Notes under the pieces: model-generated
Seen by the model: only the letters and a program-made list of their open reading frames with translations
Told to the model about the DNA's origin: nothing
The model's database searches: none
Shown here: one piece after another, positions 1 to 6,482 of the stretch
Layout: each line of letters begins with the position of its first letter
Position numbering within the stretch: the first letter of the stretch is position 1
DNA from: Candidatus Yonathbacteria bacterium CG17_big_fil_post_rev_8_21_14_2_50_43_9
Lineage (GTDB): Bacteria > Patescibacteriota > Minisyncoccia > Phycocordibacterales > UBA1550
Reading direction: 5' to 3'
Assembly: GCA_002771015.1 (NCBI GenBank)
Contig: PCUO01000009.1
Coordinates: 1 to 25,219, forward strand
Length of the DNA: 25,219 nt
Position numbers and translations under genes: made by a program

Positions 1-3
1 TAT

Positions 4-66
4 TTACTTCATCTTCCCTCTCCTCCCCTCCTCAATCTTCTTATGATCGTCCGACGAAATTCCCTT
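4..66 (-). pseudogene. remnant of a second trmD 3' end
   Basis: Reading the minus strand from 66 down to a TAA at 4-6 gives 20 codons. They align without gaps to the last 20 residues of the intact TrmD next door, including the stop. Eleven residues match, among them the S..DH....IE..R.GK.K pattern. The tryptophan of IEKW is GGG (Gly) here, one base from TGG. An in-frame TAA precedes the segment, so it is not an active gene. Synonymous positions differ widely from the intact copy, so this is not a fresh duplication. It could be a fragment of a displaced allele or a recombination scar. A chance match is unlikely but not excluded for so short a segment. Confidence 0.45.
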
Positions 67-98
67 TTAGAAATTTTTTAGGGTAAACCACCCGAGGA

Positions 99-758
99 CT
101 ACTTTAGTTTACCTTCTCTCCATTTTTCTATCGCAGAATGGTCGCCGGACAGTAATACTTTTGGAACTTTATATTTCCTTCCTTTCCAGACGAGGACTTC
201 GGGGCGGGTGTACATTTCGGGAGAGGCAGTGCGTTCCTCTTCGAGCGACTCGTGCTTGCCGAGCACACCTTCTATTTGGCGTGAGCAAGCATCTACGACA
301 ACCATTGCAGGCACTTCCCCACCAGTGAGGACAAACGGCCCCACGGAAACCTCCTCTGCCTTAAAAATTTTCTTCACACGCGTGTCAATACCCTCGTAGC
401 GACCTGCGATGAGCACAATATCTGTGTATTTTTTTACAAGAGCTTTTGCGTACACGTTTGTAAATTGCTTGCCTCCTGGCGCAAACAAAATTACTTTTAT
501 CTTTGATGCTTTTCTCTTTGCAATACTCTTAACAATCTTTTCAAGTGTGCGAAGTATCGGTTCTGCTGTCATTACCATGCCGGGGCCACCTGCGTATGGG
601 CGGTCATCCACTTTTCCCCATTTATTACCCGAAAGCTCGCGAGGGTCATGATAGGAAATAGAAATATGTTTGCTCTCTTGTGCGCGTCCAAGAATAGACG
701 CGTCCACATACGGGCGCACTGCCTCTGTGAAAAGAGTGATAATGTGAAAACGAATCAT
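99..758 (-). CDS. trmD: tRNA (guanine-37-N1)-methyltransferase TrmD
   Basis: TrmD transfers a methyl group from SAM to N1 of G37 next to the anticodon, which prevents +1 frameshifting. The product (219 residues from the ATG at 758) shows the SPOUT trefoil-knot signatures: VDDRPYAGGPGMVM near the start, IAGRYEGIDTRV, and SVGPFVLTGGEVPAM, followed by the C-terminal SGDH..IE.WR helix. Length is normal for the family. A GTG at 773 would add five residues. I prefer the ATG because family members begin with MxFxIITLF, although GGA lies directly against it and neither start has a well-spaced Shine-Dalgarno sequence. It follows khpA, as in many bacterial rpsP-khpA-rimM-trmD-rplS clusters, but rimM is absent in between. 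Stop is TAG. Confidence 0.96.
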   Translation of the reverse strand: MIRFHIITLFTEAVRPYVDASILGRAQESKHISISYHDPRELSGNKWGKVDDRPYAGGPGMVMTAEPILRTLEKIVKSIAKRKASKIKVILFAPGGKQFTNVYAKALVKKYTDIVLIAGRYEGIDTRVKKIFKAEEVSVGPFVLTGGEVPAMVVVDACSRQIEGVLGKHESLEEERTASPEMYTRPEVLVWKGRKYKVPKVLLSGDHSAIEKWREGKLK

Positions 759-776
759 TCCTACAATATACACGAA

Positions 777-807
777 AGCGGGTCGTCACCAAAGGCGACG
801 ACCCGCT
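777..807 (-). other. strong hairpin between khpA and trmD
   Basis: An 11-bp perfect stem (777-787 with 797-807, arms AGCGGGTCGTC and its complement) encloses a 9-nt loop, just upstream of the trmD start. No T-tract follows on either strand, so it does not look like a simple intrinsic terminator. It could be a processing or stability element that sets trmD expression relative to khpA. Confidence 0.6.
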
Positions 808-866
808 CGAATCAGCTAACAGGTCACCAGAGTTGTGTCGGGACACGTGTCTTGAACATAGACTAA

Positions 867-1181
867 TTAGCTCTTCAAATCCTCAATCACCTCCTCTACT
901 GTCTTTGTAGCGCTTGAGCTTTTACCTCCTGCTGGTTCACTAATCTTCAAATTCACGCGCGCATTATTTTTCATTCCTACCACACGAAGAAGTGTGCGGA
1001 TTGCTTTTGCTGTATTTCCATCGCGCCCGATAATCTTTCCCATATCTCCTGGATTTACATCAAGGGTGATGAGTACACCCATCTCGTCCACTACGCGTAC
1101 TACTTTTACATCACTTGGATGATCGACGAGTGCCTTTACTACATATTCTAGAAATGTTACATCTGGTTCCTGTGTTGTCAT
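867..1181 (-). CDS. khpA: KH-domain RNA-binding protein KhpA
   Basis: Small RNA-binding protein of the KhpA/YlqC family. The 104-residue product has one KH domain (about residues 8-83) with the diagnostic loop GKIIGRDGNTAKAIRTLL, where the GRDG turn contacts RNA. In other bacteria KhpA pairs with KhpB and affects cell-wall synthesis and translation. This copy is 20-25 residues longer than usual because of a short N-terminal lead and a polar, Ser/Thr/Glu-rich tail after residue 83. It sits between alaS (95 bp upstream) and trmD (downstream), all on the minus strand. I see no Shine-Dalgarno sequence before the ATG. Stop is TAA. Confidence 0.93.
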   Translation of the reverse strand: MTTQEPDVTFLEYVVKALVDHPSDVKVVRVVDEMGVLITLDVNPGDMGKIIGRDGNTAKAIRTLLRVVGMKNNARVNLKISEPAGGKSSSATKTVEEVIEDLKS

Positions 1182-1230
1182 ATGATCGTGGTGGTTTATC
1201 TGTAATTACTACTAACATTTCAGCGTATTA

Positions 1231-1246
1231 GCTGATAAAAATCAGC
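1231..1246 (-). other. small hairpin in the alaS-khpA spacer
   Basis: GCTGAT and ATCAGC form a 6-bp stem around a 4-nt A/T loop. There is no U-tract after it in the alaS direction, so I do not call it a terminator. Confidence 0.3.
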
Positions 1247-1275
1247 ATACTACAAACGAACACTCTATTCAAGAT

Positions 1276-3063
1276 TTATTCGAGAACCGCCTTCACCCTT
1301 CTGATGCCAGCGCTTGAGGCTTCCTCCTTAGTTATCCTAAACTCCCCCATCGCTTCTGTATTCTCTACGTGTGGTCCACCGCAAAGTTCGGCAGAGTACG
1401 TGGTGCCATCGGGCTCAACCACAGAATACACATTAACCACATCAGGATACTTCTCCCAGAAACTTCCTTCCACGCCTCTTGCTTTCGCCTCCTCCTTTTT
1501 AATCTGCTCAATTTTTACCGCGCATCCTTTCGCAATCGCTTCGTTCACATACGCTTCCACTTTATCCAAAACATCTCGCTCCACTTTTTGCGGATATGTA
1601 AAGTCAAAACGAGTTCTTTCTTCTGTAATATTTGAACCTGCTTGATGCACATCATTTCCTAAATATTTGCGAAGGCCCGCTAGCATTAGGTGGGTCGCTG
1701 TATGAAGCGCTGTTGTCTTTTCACTCGCATCAGCAAGTCCGCCTTTAAACTTCCCTTCTGCCCCTGCGCGAGAAAGCTCTTGGTGTTTTTTGAACTCCTC
1801 GTCATACCCCGCTCTGTCCACAGAAACATTATGCTCCTCTGCAAGCTCCTCTGTCATCTCTATTGGAAAACCGTATGTTGAAAACAACTTAAACGCGTCA
1901 TCTCCAGAAATTGTTTTATTTTCAAAAAGTCGAGTAATCTCTTTTGTTCCACGTTCAAGTGTTTTTCTAAACCTATCCTCCTCCTTCCAAATTTCTTTTA
2001 CGATAATGTCTGTTTGTTCAAAAACATTATCGTACACTCCTCGATATTTTTGCGCGATAACAGGAACAAGTTCGGAGAGCATATTGTGCCCTATGCCAAG
2101 TATGTCTGAATAACGAACAGCTCGACGAAGAAGTCTGCGCAAAATATATCCTTGATCGGTATTTGAAGGTCTCACCCCATCTGAAATTATCATCACAGCG
2201 GTACGCACATGGTCGGCTACTATACGCGAGGCGCGAATGTGCCTAACGTCAACAGGAATGTCTCCTCCAGTCAGATCTGCAATCTTTTGCATTATCGGCG
2301 CAAACAAATCTGTTTCAAACACATTATCTTTTCCTTGTATCGCCATCACCACACGCTCTAGCCCTGAGCCTGTGTCTACATTTTTCTGCGCAAGCCTGCC
2401 AATCACCTTGCCGTCTTTTTTCTCGTACTCCATAAACACGTCGTTCCAAACCTCCACAATATCCTGCCTATCATCTGCCGTTAGATATTCCTCCATTGTC
2501 ATATCGCCTAGACCATTCTCTGTGACATCGTAAAACATTTCTGTGTCGGGACCGCAGGGGCCGTTGTCCCCCGGGCTCCACCAGTTGGATTTTGCAGGCA
2601 TAAAATAAATGTGACTGTCGGGCATATAATTTCGCCAAATCTCCAACGCCTCATTGTCGCGCGGAGCATCGTCGTTGCCCTCAAAGACAGTGACATACAA
2701 ACGCGACGTGTCCAAACCAAGTCCATCTTCTTTTGAAGTTAGAAATTCATAACTCCACATAATCGCTTCCTCTTTGAAATAATCACCGAGCGACCAGTTG
2801 CCGAGCATTTCAAAAAAAGTATCATGCGTTTTGTCACCAACCTCCTCAATGTCTTGCGTGCGAACGCATTTCTGGCTGTTCACGAGTCGCTTCCCGCTTG
2901 GGTGTGGTGTGCCCATTAGGTACGGCGCAAGCGGTTGCATTCCAGCAGTATTAAAAAGCACAGATGGATCATTCTCGGGAACGAGTGGCGCTGAGGGAAT
3001 AATCGTATGCCCGCGCTTCTCAAAAAACTTTAAAAATCTGTTGCGAATTTCTCGGGAGTCCAT
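1276..3063 (-). CDS. alaS: alanyl-tRNA synthetase, short form lacking the C-terminal domain
   Basis: Charges tRNA-Ala and edits mischarged Ser/Gly. The 595-residue protein has the class II catalytic core (characteristic FEMLGNWSLGDYFK at 84-97), the tRNA-recognition helices, and the SAD editing domain with zinc ligands HTATH (His454, His458) and CGGPH (Cys561, His565). It stops right after the SAD-domain sequence EASSAGIRRVKAVLE. The usual coiled-coil/DHHA1 and C-Ala dimerisation region, which takes the family to about 870 residues, is missing. The stop is clean, and short AlaRS forms are known to me from Patescibacteria, so I read this as natural reduction and not a truncation mutation. The start ATG is 8 nt from a -10-like TATAGA. 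Confidence 0.97.
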   Translation of the reverse strand: MDSREIRNRFLKFFEKRGHTIIPSAPLVPENDPSVLFNTAGMQPLAPYLMGTPHPSGKRLVNSQKCVRTQDIEEVGDKTHDTFFEMLGNWSLGDYFKEEAIMWSYEFLTSKEDGLGLDTSRLYVTVFEGNDDAPRDNEALEIWRNYMPDSHIYFMPAKSNWWSPGDNGPCGPDTEMFYDVTENGLGDMTMEEYLTADDRQDIVEVWNDVFMEYEKKDGKVIGRLAQKNVDTGSGLERVVMAIQGKDNVFETDLFAPIMQKIADLTGGDIPVDVRHIRASRIVADHVRTAVMIISDGVRPSNTDQGYILRRLLRRAVRYSDILGIGHNMLSELVPVIAQKYRGVYDNVFEQTDIIVKEIWKEEDRFRKTLERGTKEITRLFENKTISGDDAFKLFSTYGFPIEMTEELAEEHNVSVDRAGYDEEFKKHQELSRAGAEGKFKGGLADASEKTTALHTATHLMLAGLRKYLGNDVHQAGSNITEERTRFDFTYPQKVERDVLDKVEAYVNEAIAKGCAVKIEQIKKEEAKARGVEGSFWEKYPDVVNVYSVVEPDGTTYSAELCGGPHVENTEAMGEFRITKEEASSAGIRRVKAVLE

Positions 3064-3071
3064 AAATTTAG

Positions 3072-3098
3072 TCTATAAAGTTAAAGGTCAAAAGTCAA
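3072..3098 (-). promoter_or_regulatory. candidate alaS promoter
   Basis: On the minus strand TTGACT (3098-3093) is followed after 15 nt by TATAGA (3077-3072), then 8 nt to the alaS ATG. The -35 lies inside the GTCAAAA heptamer array, whose complement repeats TTTTGAC. The short spacer makes this weaker than the other promoters listed. Confidence 0.4.
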
Positions 3099-3100
3099 AA
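3080..3100 (+). repeat. heptamer repeat, GTCAAAA type
   Basis: Three consecutive 7-nt units: GTTAAAG, GTCAAAA, GTCAAAA, with a looser GTAGATA after them. The same GTCAAAN unit forms an array at 6454-6481. Confidence 0.65.
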
Positions 3101-3134
3101 GTAGATACAAATACAACTACTTGGGACGCTAAAA

Positions 3135-3617
3135 CTAATCTTCAGGCGAGAAATGCACAAGTGCCTTAACCTTGTTCTCTATATACCAAAGGCCTGTGAA
3201 AATAAATAATGCGAATACTGTCGCTACGACCGCCAAAACATAATATCCATAACCTATTGCCACGCCCACACCGGCTGCAACCCAAATGCCCGCCGCAGTT
3301 GTAACCCCGCTAACTTTTGAGCCCTTGAAAATAATGAGACCTGCGCCTATGAAACCGATTCCTTGAATAATAGCGGCAGTAACGCGCGCTGATGAATCTG
3401 TAAACATTGTGGCGTTGGAACTGTAACCGCCTGATGCAAGCACACCGACAATTACAAAAAGTGCCGAACCCATGGTCACGAAACCGTATGTTCGCATCCC
3501 AGCAGTCTTGCCAGCAAGAGCGCGCTCAATGCCAAGCGACATTCCGAGAAACATCGCTGTAAACAACTTGAGAACGATTTCTAAATCTTGACTGCTTAAA
3601 AGTGTTGTGATGTCCAT
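3135..3617 (-). CDS. MgtC/SapB family membrane protein
   Basis: Integral membrane protein of 160 residues with about four hydrophobic segments (roughly residues 15-30, 44-62, 78-100, 105-145). It carries the family signatures GIERALAGKTAGMRTYGFV after the first segment, GIGFIGAGLI in the third and VTTAAGIWVAAGVGVAIG in the fourth. The family is linked to growth in low Mg2+ and to modulation of the F-type ATP synthase in pathogens. The role in this organism is unknown. It is a single gene with its own likely promoter and an ATG 7 nt from the -10, so probably leaderless. Stop is TAG. Confidence 0.92.
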   Translation of the reverse strand: MDITTLLSSQDLEIVLKLFTAMFLGMSLGIERALAGKTAGMRTYGFVTMGSALFVIVGVLASGGYSSNATMFTDSSARVTAAIIQGIGFIGAGLIIFKGSKVSGVTTAAGIWVAAGVGVAIGYGYYVLAVVATVFALFIFTGLWYIENKVKALVHFSPED

Positions 3618-3624
3618 ATTAAGT

Positions 3625-3653
3625 ACTGTAGCAAATGCACATCGATTTTAAAA
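3625..3653 (-). promoter_or_regulatory. promoter of the MgtC-like gene, probably leaderless
   Basis: Minus strand: extended -10 TGC-TACAGT (hexamer 3630-3625), 7 nt before the ATG at 3617. A weak -35 (TTTTAA, 3653-3648) is 17 nt upstream. Confidence 0.5.
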
Positions 3654-3657
3654 GTAA

Positions 3658-3807
3658 TCACTCACACACCTTGAATACGAGGCGACAAGTAGCAAAAATG
3701 TGAGCTGTACGTCGCGCTTCAATCGACACTGCGCGACCCGATTTTGCAAAATCGACAGTGAACGTTTTTGCGACGACGGCAACAATGTAGTCAAGGATGT
3801 GTGATGG
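3658..3807 (-). other. open reading segment without a start codon, possible gene relic
   Basis: The 195-bp spacer between the nuclease gene and the MgtC-like gene holds 49 sense codons on the minus strand, between TAA (3808-3810) and TGA (3658-3660). They read like protein (for example DYIVAVVAKTFTVDFAKSG), but no ATG, GTG or TTG lies near the beginning. A second minus frame is also open over most of the span. It contains a 16-nt perfect palindrome, CGATTTTGCAAAATCG, at 3739-3754, flanked by CACTG/CAGTG. It may be a relic or an intergenic repeat. Confidence 0.3.
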
Positions 3808-3812
3808 TTACT

Positions 3813-4688
3813 TTAAAATTCCTGACAAACCTGATCAACTTCTTCTACGACCTTTCCAATCTGTTCGTCAGTAAATCCAATTGATTTTAGAGCCACTGGG
3901 CTATTTTTTAACTCGCGACACATTACAATTCCCTTTTCAAGCAAACTATTTTTGTCACCCTGAGTAAGTGTGGAAAGGAATGTAAGCGGATGCACCCCCG
4001 TTTCCAAAATCAAATCCTGCAAATTCCCTTTTTCAGGATAGTCCCAGCCAATCACAGTGAGCCCAGAGCAATTTGCATATTCAATTGCATCACTCGTGAG
4101 CTTGGTGTTTGTGATGAGCCACCCCTCGTGAACCTTCTTTACCTCTCCTTCGTGTCTTTTATGCGCTTCATCATGGGCTTTTTGCAAATCCATGAATCGT
4201 GCGTTAACATATAGCGCTACCTTCACGTCTGTTTTAATTCCCTGCTGATTGTGAAACTTGCACTCCGCAAAAATATGACGGTCGCCTTTTTGCATAAGCA
4301 CATCCACCTCGTGATCAACACAAAACCCCTGTAGAATTACACCTGTCTCCGCGGTGTAACCCTTTCCACGCAAAACCTCCGCGACAAACTTTTCAAAGGG
4401 GAATCCACTCGGCCCGAGCTCGAGCACAGCCTTACGAAGTGAGTATCGAATAGCAGCCGGATATTTGCTCTTCTTGAGAATAGAATATGCATGCTTGTAA
4501 AGCTGAGAGGTCTTCATCCCTTCATGAAGCTCAGGGATAATGTGCTCTACAATACGCTCAATAGTTTCATCATCAGCACCGGAGCGCGTAAGCGACCGGC
4601 GAAGCTTATTGAGGGAGAAACGCTCACGCTCTCCAGTACTCTTGATGACCCACAACACCTCACTTTGGTCGTTACTCTGATTGCTCAT
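3813..4688 (-). CDS. ATP-cone domain fused to an Mrr-type restriction endonuclease domain
   Basis: The 291-residue protein begins with an ATP-cone (residues about 11-90: VIKSTGERERFSLNKLRRSL, then paired helices), a nucleotide-sensing module best known from ribonucleotide reductases and NrdR. It continues with an Mrr/PD-(D/E)xK nuclease core (about 95-225). FEKFVAEVLRGKGY starts the fold, Asp129 (in HEVDV) and Glu142-x-Lys144 (AECK) supply the catalytic D-ExK set, and the later GWLITNTKLTSDAIEYA and GLTVIGWDYPEKGNL match Mrr family strands. The C-terminus (about 260-291) looks like a small helix-hairpin-helix. The architecture suggests nucleotide-gated DNA cleavage, possibly defence against modified DNA. 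No methyltransferase is adjacent. This is inference from domains; the target is unknown. Confidence 0.88.
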   Translation of the reverse strand: MSNQSNDQSEVLWVIKSTGERERFSLNKLRRSLTRSGADDETIERIVEHIIPELHEGMKTSQLYKHAYSILKKSKYPAAIRYSLRKAVLELGPSGFPFEKFVAEVLRGKGYTAETGVILQGFCVDHEVDVLMQKGDRHIFAECKFHNQQGIKTDVKVALYVNARFMDLQKAHDEAHKRHEGEVKKVHEGWLITNTKLTSDAIEYANCSGLTVIGWDYPEKGNLQDLILETGVHPLTFLSTLTQGDKNSLLEKGIVMCRELKNSPVALKSIGFTDEQIGKVVEEVDQVCQEF

Positions 4689-4694
4689 CCAATT

Positions 4695-4703
4695 AGTTTA
4701 ACA
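4695..4703 (-). promoter_or_regulatory. extended -10 of the nuclease gene
   Basis: Minus strand TGT-TAAACT followed by 6 nt and the ATG at 4688. No clear -35. The position predicts a leaderless transcript starting just downstream of the preceding terminator. Confidence 0.45.
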
Positions 4704-4713
4704 CAGGAAACAA

Positions 4714-4745
4714 GCAAAAGAAAAAGGCCGTGTTTTCACGACCTT
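4714..4745 (-). terminator. intrinsic terminator of the 128-residue protein gene
   Basis: On the minus strand a 9-bp stem (AAGGTCGTG with CACGGCCTT, one U-G wobble) closes an AAAA loop and is followed by TTTC TTTT. On the plus strand the wobble becomes a C-A mismatch, so it fits minus-strand transcripts, about 13 nt after the 4759 stop. Confidence 0.8.
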
Positions 4746-4758
4746 ACGAGGCGCTACT

Positions 4759-5145
4759 TTATTCAAACCAAATCATTTCCTTATCGTAGTCTGGCATTCT
4801 TATTGGCCCTTCAATTAAAACACTGCGTCCCGTTAATTTCCATTCACGGAAATGGTGGAAGGTGCTCGACTCAGCAAAGACGTAGAAAAAGAATGGCTTT
4901 CTTGATTTTCCTCTGCCGAAAAAGACATCTACTCGTGCCATGCGATCAAGAATTCCCTTTTCAGTTTCTTCCTCTGCGCTGATGACAATACTGCCCAAAG
5001 CTCCGCGCTCTTCACACAGGAGTCTGAACACATGCTCAAGAACTTCGTTAGAAAAGGCGCCGAACTCAATAAAAGAAGTGCTTCTGTACCTAAGGGCATG
5101 TTCAATACACCCATTAAACCTCAAATAACTCATCTTTCCACTCAT
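4759..5145 (-). CDS. hypothetical protein, 128 residues
   Basis: I do not recognise this family. The product is soluble-looking, with no signal peptide or membrane segment. Visible features are an Arg/Phe-rich start (MSYLRFNGCIEHALRYRS), a central mixed alpha/beta stretch (VLEHVFRLLCEERGALGSIV, then acidic SAEEETEKG), and a C-terminal half with VDVFFGRGKSRKPFFFYVF and LIEGPIRMPDYDKEMIWFE. The start is well supported by a GGAGG at 5151-5155, five nt before the ATG, one of only two clear Shine-Dalgarno sites in the window. It follows mnmA by 123 bp that hold a hairpin and a candidate promoter, and it has its own terminator, so it may be an independent unit. Confidence 0.72.
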   Translation of the reverse strand: MSGKMSYLRFNGCIEHALRYRSTSFIEFGAFSNEVLEHVFRLLCEERGALGSIVISAEEETEKGILDRMARVDVFFGRGKSRKPFFFYVFAESSTFHHFREWKLTGRSVLIEGPIRMPDYDKEMIWFE

Positions 5146-5170
5146 ATCAACCTCCGGTCAACGGATTTTG

Positions 5171-5193
5171 CATGTAGGGGTCAACCCTACATG
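5171..5193 (-). other. hairpin in the leader of the 128-residue protein gene
   Basis: A perfect 9-bp stem (CATGTAGGG with CCCTACATG) and a 5-nt loop, about 25 nt before the start codon and 16 nt before the GGAGG. Its minus-strand text TAGGGTTGAC nearly recurs in the hairpin at 9985-10005 (TAGGGGTTGAC). Confidence 0.6.
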
Positions 5194-5221
5194 GACACAA
5201 CAACAGGTCATATCAATAAGA

Positions 5222-5250
5222 AAACTACTACACAACACTCATTGCGTCAA
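5222..5250 (-). promoter_or_regulatory. candidate promoter in the mnmA-128 residue gene spacer
   Basis: Minus strand TTGACG (5250-5245), 17 nt, then a weak -10 TAGTTT (5227-5222). This would give a leader of about 70 nt holding the hairpin and the Shine-Dalgarno site. Confidence 0.3.
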
Positions 5251-5268
5251 ATTTTACACAGGTTGAAT

Positions 5269-6366
5269 CTATGTAGTTATTATTCCTCCGCCGAGGCACT
5301 CATTGCCATCACACAAAACGACCGACTGGCCGGCGTCGAATACTGCGGGCCTTTCAAGGCGAAGAAAAAAACCACTTTCATTCAAGGCTATAATCTTACA
5401 TTTGTATTGTTCTCCATGATAGCGCACTTGGGCAGTATATTTCCTTTTGGAATCTGGAAGTGCTCCTTTACAAAAGCTCGCTTGATCGGCTCGTAGCTCC
5501 TGCGAGGCACACTCTAGGGGCTTTATTGACTTACCTTCTAGTTGGTGCGCAACGGTGATTGTATTTTTCTCAAAATCCTTAGCTACCACGTAAAAAGGAG
5601 TGTCATCCGTGCCTTTTTTCGTCACTGTAAATCCGTGCCGTTCACCTAGTGTATAAAAATACGCGCCACGATGTGTGCCGATTGCTTCTCCTTTCTCATT
5701 CAAAACACATCCATCTTTCTCTCCAATATAGTGCGCGAGAAAATCCTTCATATCAAGCTTACCCACGAAGCAAAGTCCTTGAGAGTCCTTTTTCTCCGCA
5801 ACAGGGAGCGCAAACTTTTTTGCGAGCGCGCGAACTGCAGACTTTTTGTATCCACCAATCGGGAAAAAAGTTTTACGGAGCTGCTCCTGCCCAAGTGTCC
5901 ACAAAAAATACGATTGGTCTTTCGCATCGTCTACTCCTTTGAGCATTTCGTATATGCCAGTTTTTTTATCATATTTAACCTGCGCATAGTGGCCCGTAGC
6001 CACAAAATCCGCGCCTTCTTTTATAGCGCGTCTAAAAAATGCTCCGAACTTAATCTCCTTGTTACACATCACATCTGGATTTGGAGTACGGCCTGCTTTG
6101 TATTCGGCAATCATATAGTCTGCAACGCCCTCTTTGTATTCCTTTTCAAAATCCCAGGTGAGAAGCGGGATACCAAGGTGTGCTGAGACTCGCATTGCAT
6201 CAAGTCTCTCCTCGCGCCACATGCATGGCAAAAAATCCGGTTGCCATACCTTCATAAAAACTCCCGTCACATCATACCCAGCTTTTTGTAGGAGCGCTGC
6301 TGAAACCGACGAGTCCACTCCGCCCGACATTCCCACATATACGCGCCCTTTAGATTTTTTCTTCAT
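5269..6366 (-). CDS. mnmA: tRNA-specific 2-thiouridylase MnmA
   Basis: Thiolates U34 in the wobble position of tRNA Lys/Glu/Gln, using ATP and a persulfide relay. The 365-residue product has the PP-loop SGGVDSS (14-20), the catalytic Cys101 in NPDVMCNKEIKF, the ATGHYA motif (123-128), KDQSYFL (149-155), and the second catalytic Cys199 in DSQGLCFVG. The C-terminal beta-barrel domains follow. Length matches the family. It lies 116 bp downstream of mltG behind a large hairpin and heptamer repeats. The upstream AGGG, 7 nt before the ATG, is a possible weak ribosome-binding site. Stop is TAG. Confidence 0.97.
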   Translation of the reverse strand: MKKKSKGRVYVGMSGGVDSSVSAALLQKAGYDVTGVFMKVWQPDFLPCMWREERLDAMRVSAHLGIPLLTWDFEKEYKEGVADYMIAEYKAGRTPNPDVMCNKEIKFGAFFRRAIKEGADFVATGHYAQVKYDKKTGIYEMLKGVDDAKDQSYFLWTLGQEQLRKTFFPIGGYKKSAVRALAKKFALPVAEKKDSQGLCFVGKLDMKDFLAHYIGEKDGCVLNEKGEAIGTHRGAYFYTLGERHGFTVTKKGTDDTPFYVVAKDFEKNTITVAHQLEGKSIKPLECASQELRADQASFCKGALPDSKRKYTAQVRYHGEQYKCKIIALNESGFFLRLERPAVFDAGQSVVLCDGNECLGGGIITT

Positions 6367-6398
6367 TTGTTTACCCTACTTGAATACCATTAAAATCA

Positions 6399-6450
6399 CA
6401 ACTACCTCCAGTAAATTCTAATGCTCGTGAGAATTCGCTGGAGATAGTTG
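6399..6450 (-). other. large two-tier hairpin between mltG and mnmA
   Basis: Minus-strand RNA forms a 13-bp stem (6438-6450 with 6399-6411, with one U-G wobble that would be a C-A mismatch on the other strand). Inside it, after a 2x2 internal loop, is a 6-bp AATTCT/AGAATT stem. The sequence after it (TGTGATTTTAATGG) is only weakly U-rich. It could be an inefficient terminator or an RNA processing site controlling mnmA. Confidence 0.65.
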
Positions 6451-6453
6451 CTG

Positions 6454-6481
6454 GTCAAATGTCAAACGTCACAGGTTAATT
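6454..6481 (+). repeat. heptamer repeat, GTCAAAN type
   Basis: Consecutive 7-nt units GTCAAAT, GTCAAAC, GTCACAG, GTTAATT, immediately after the mltG stop. Same unit as at 3080-3100. Confidence 0.65.
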
Positions 6482-6482
6482 G

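Noticed and set aside
646..866. Overlapping short ORFs on both strands across the khpA-trmD spacer
   Set aside because: They are composed of trmD antisense and the hairpin; no family features.
5032..5496. Plus-strand 154-residue ORF
   Set aside because: Shadow of mnmA and the 128-residue gene on the opposite strand, spanning their spacer; no recognisable motif.
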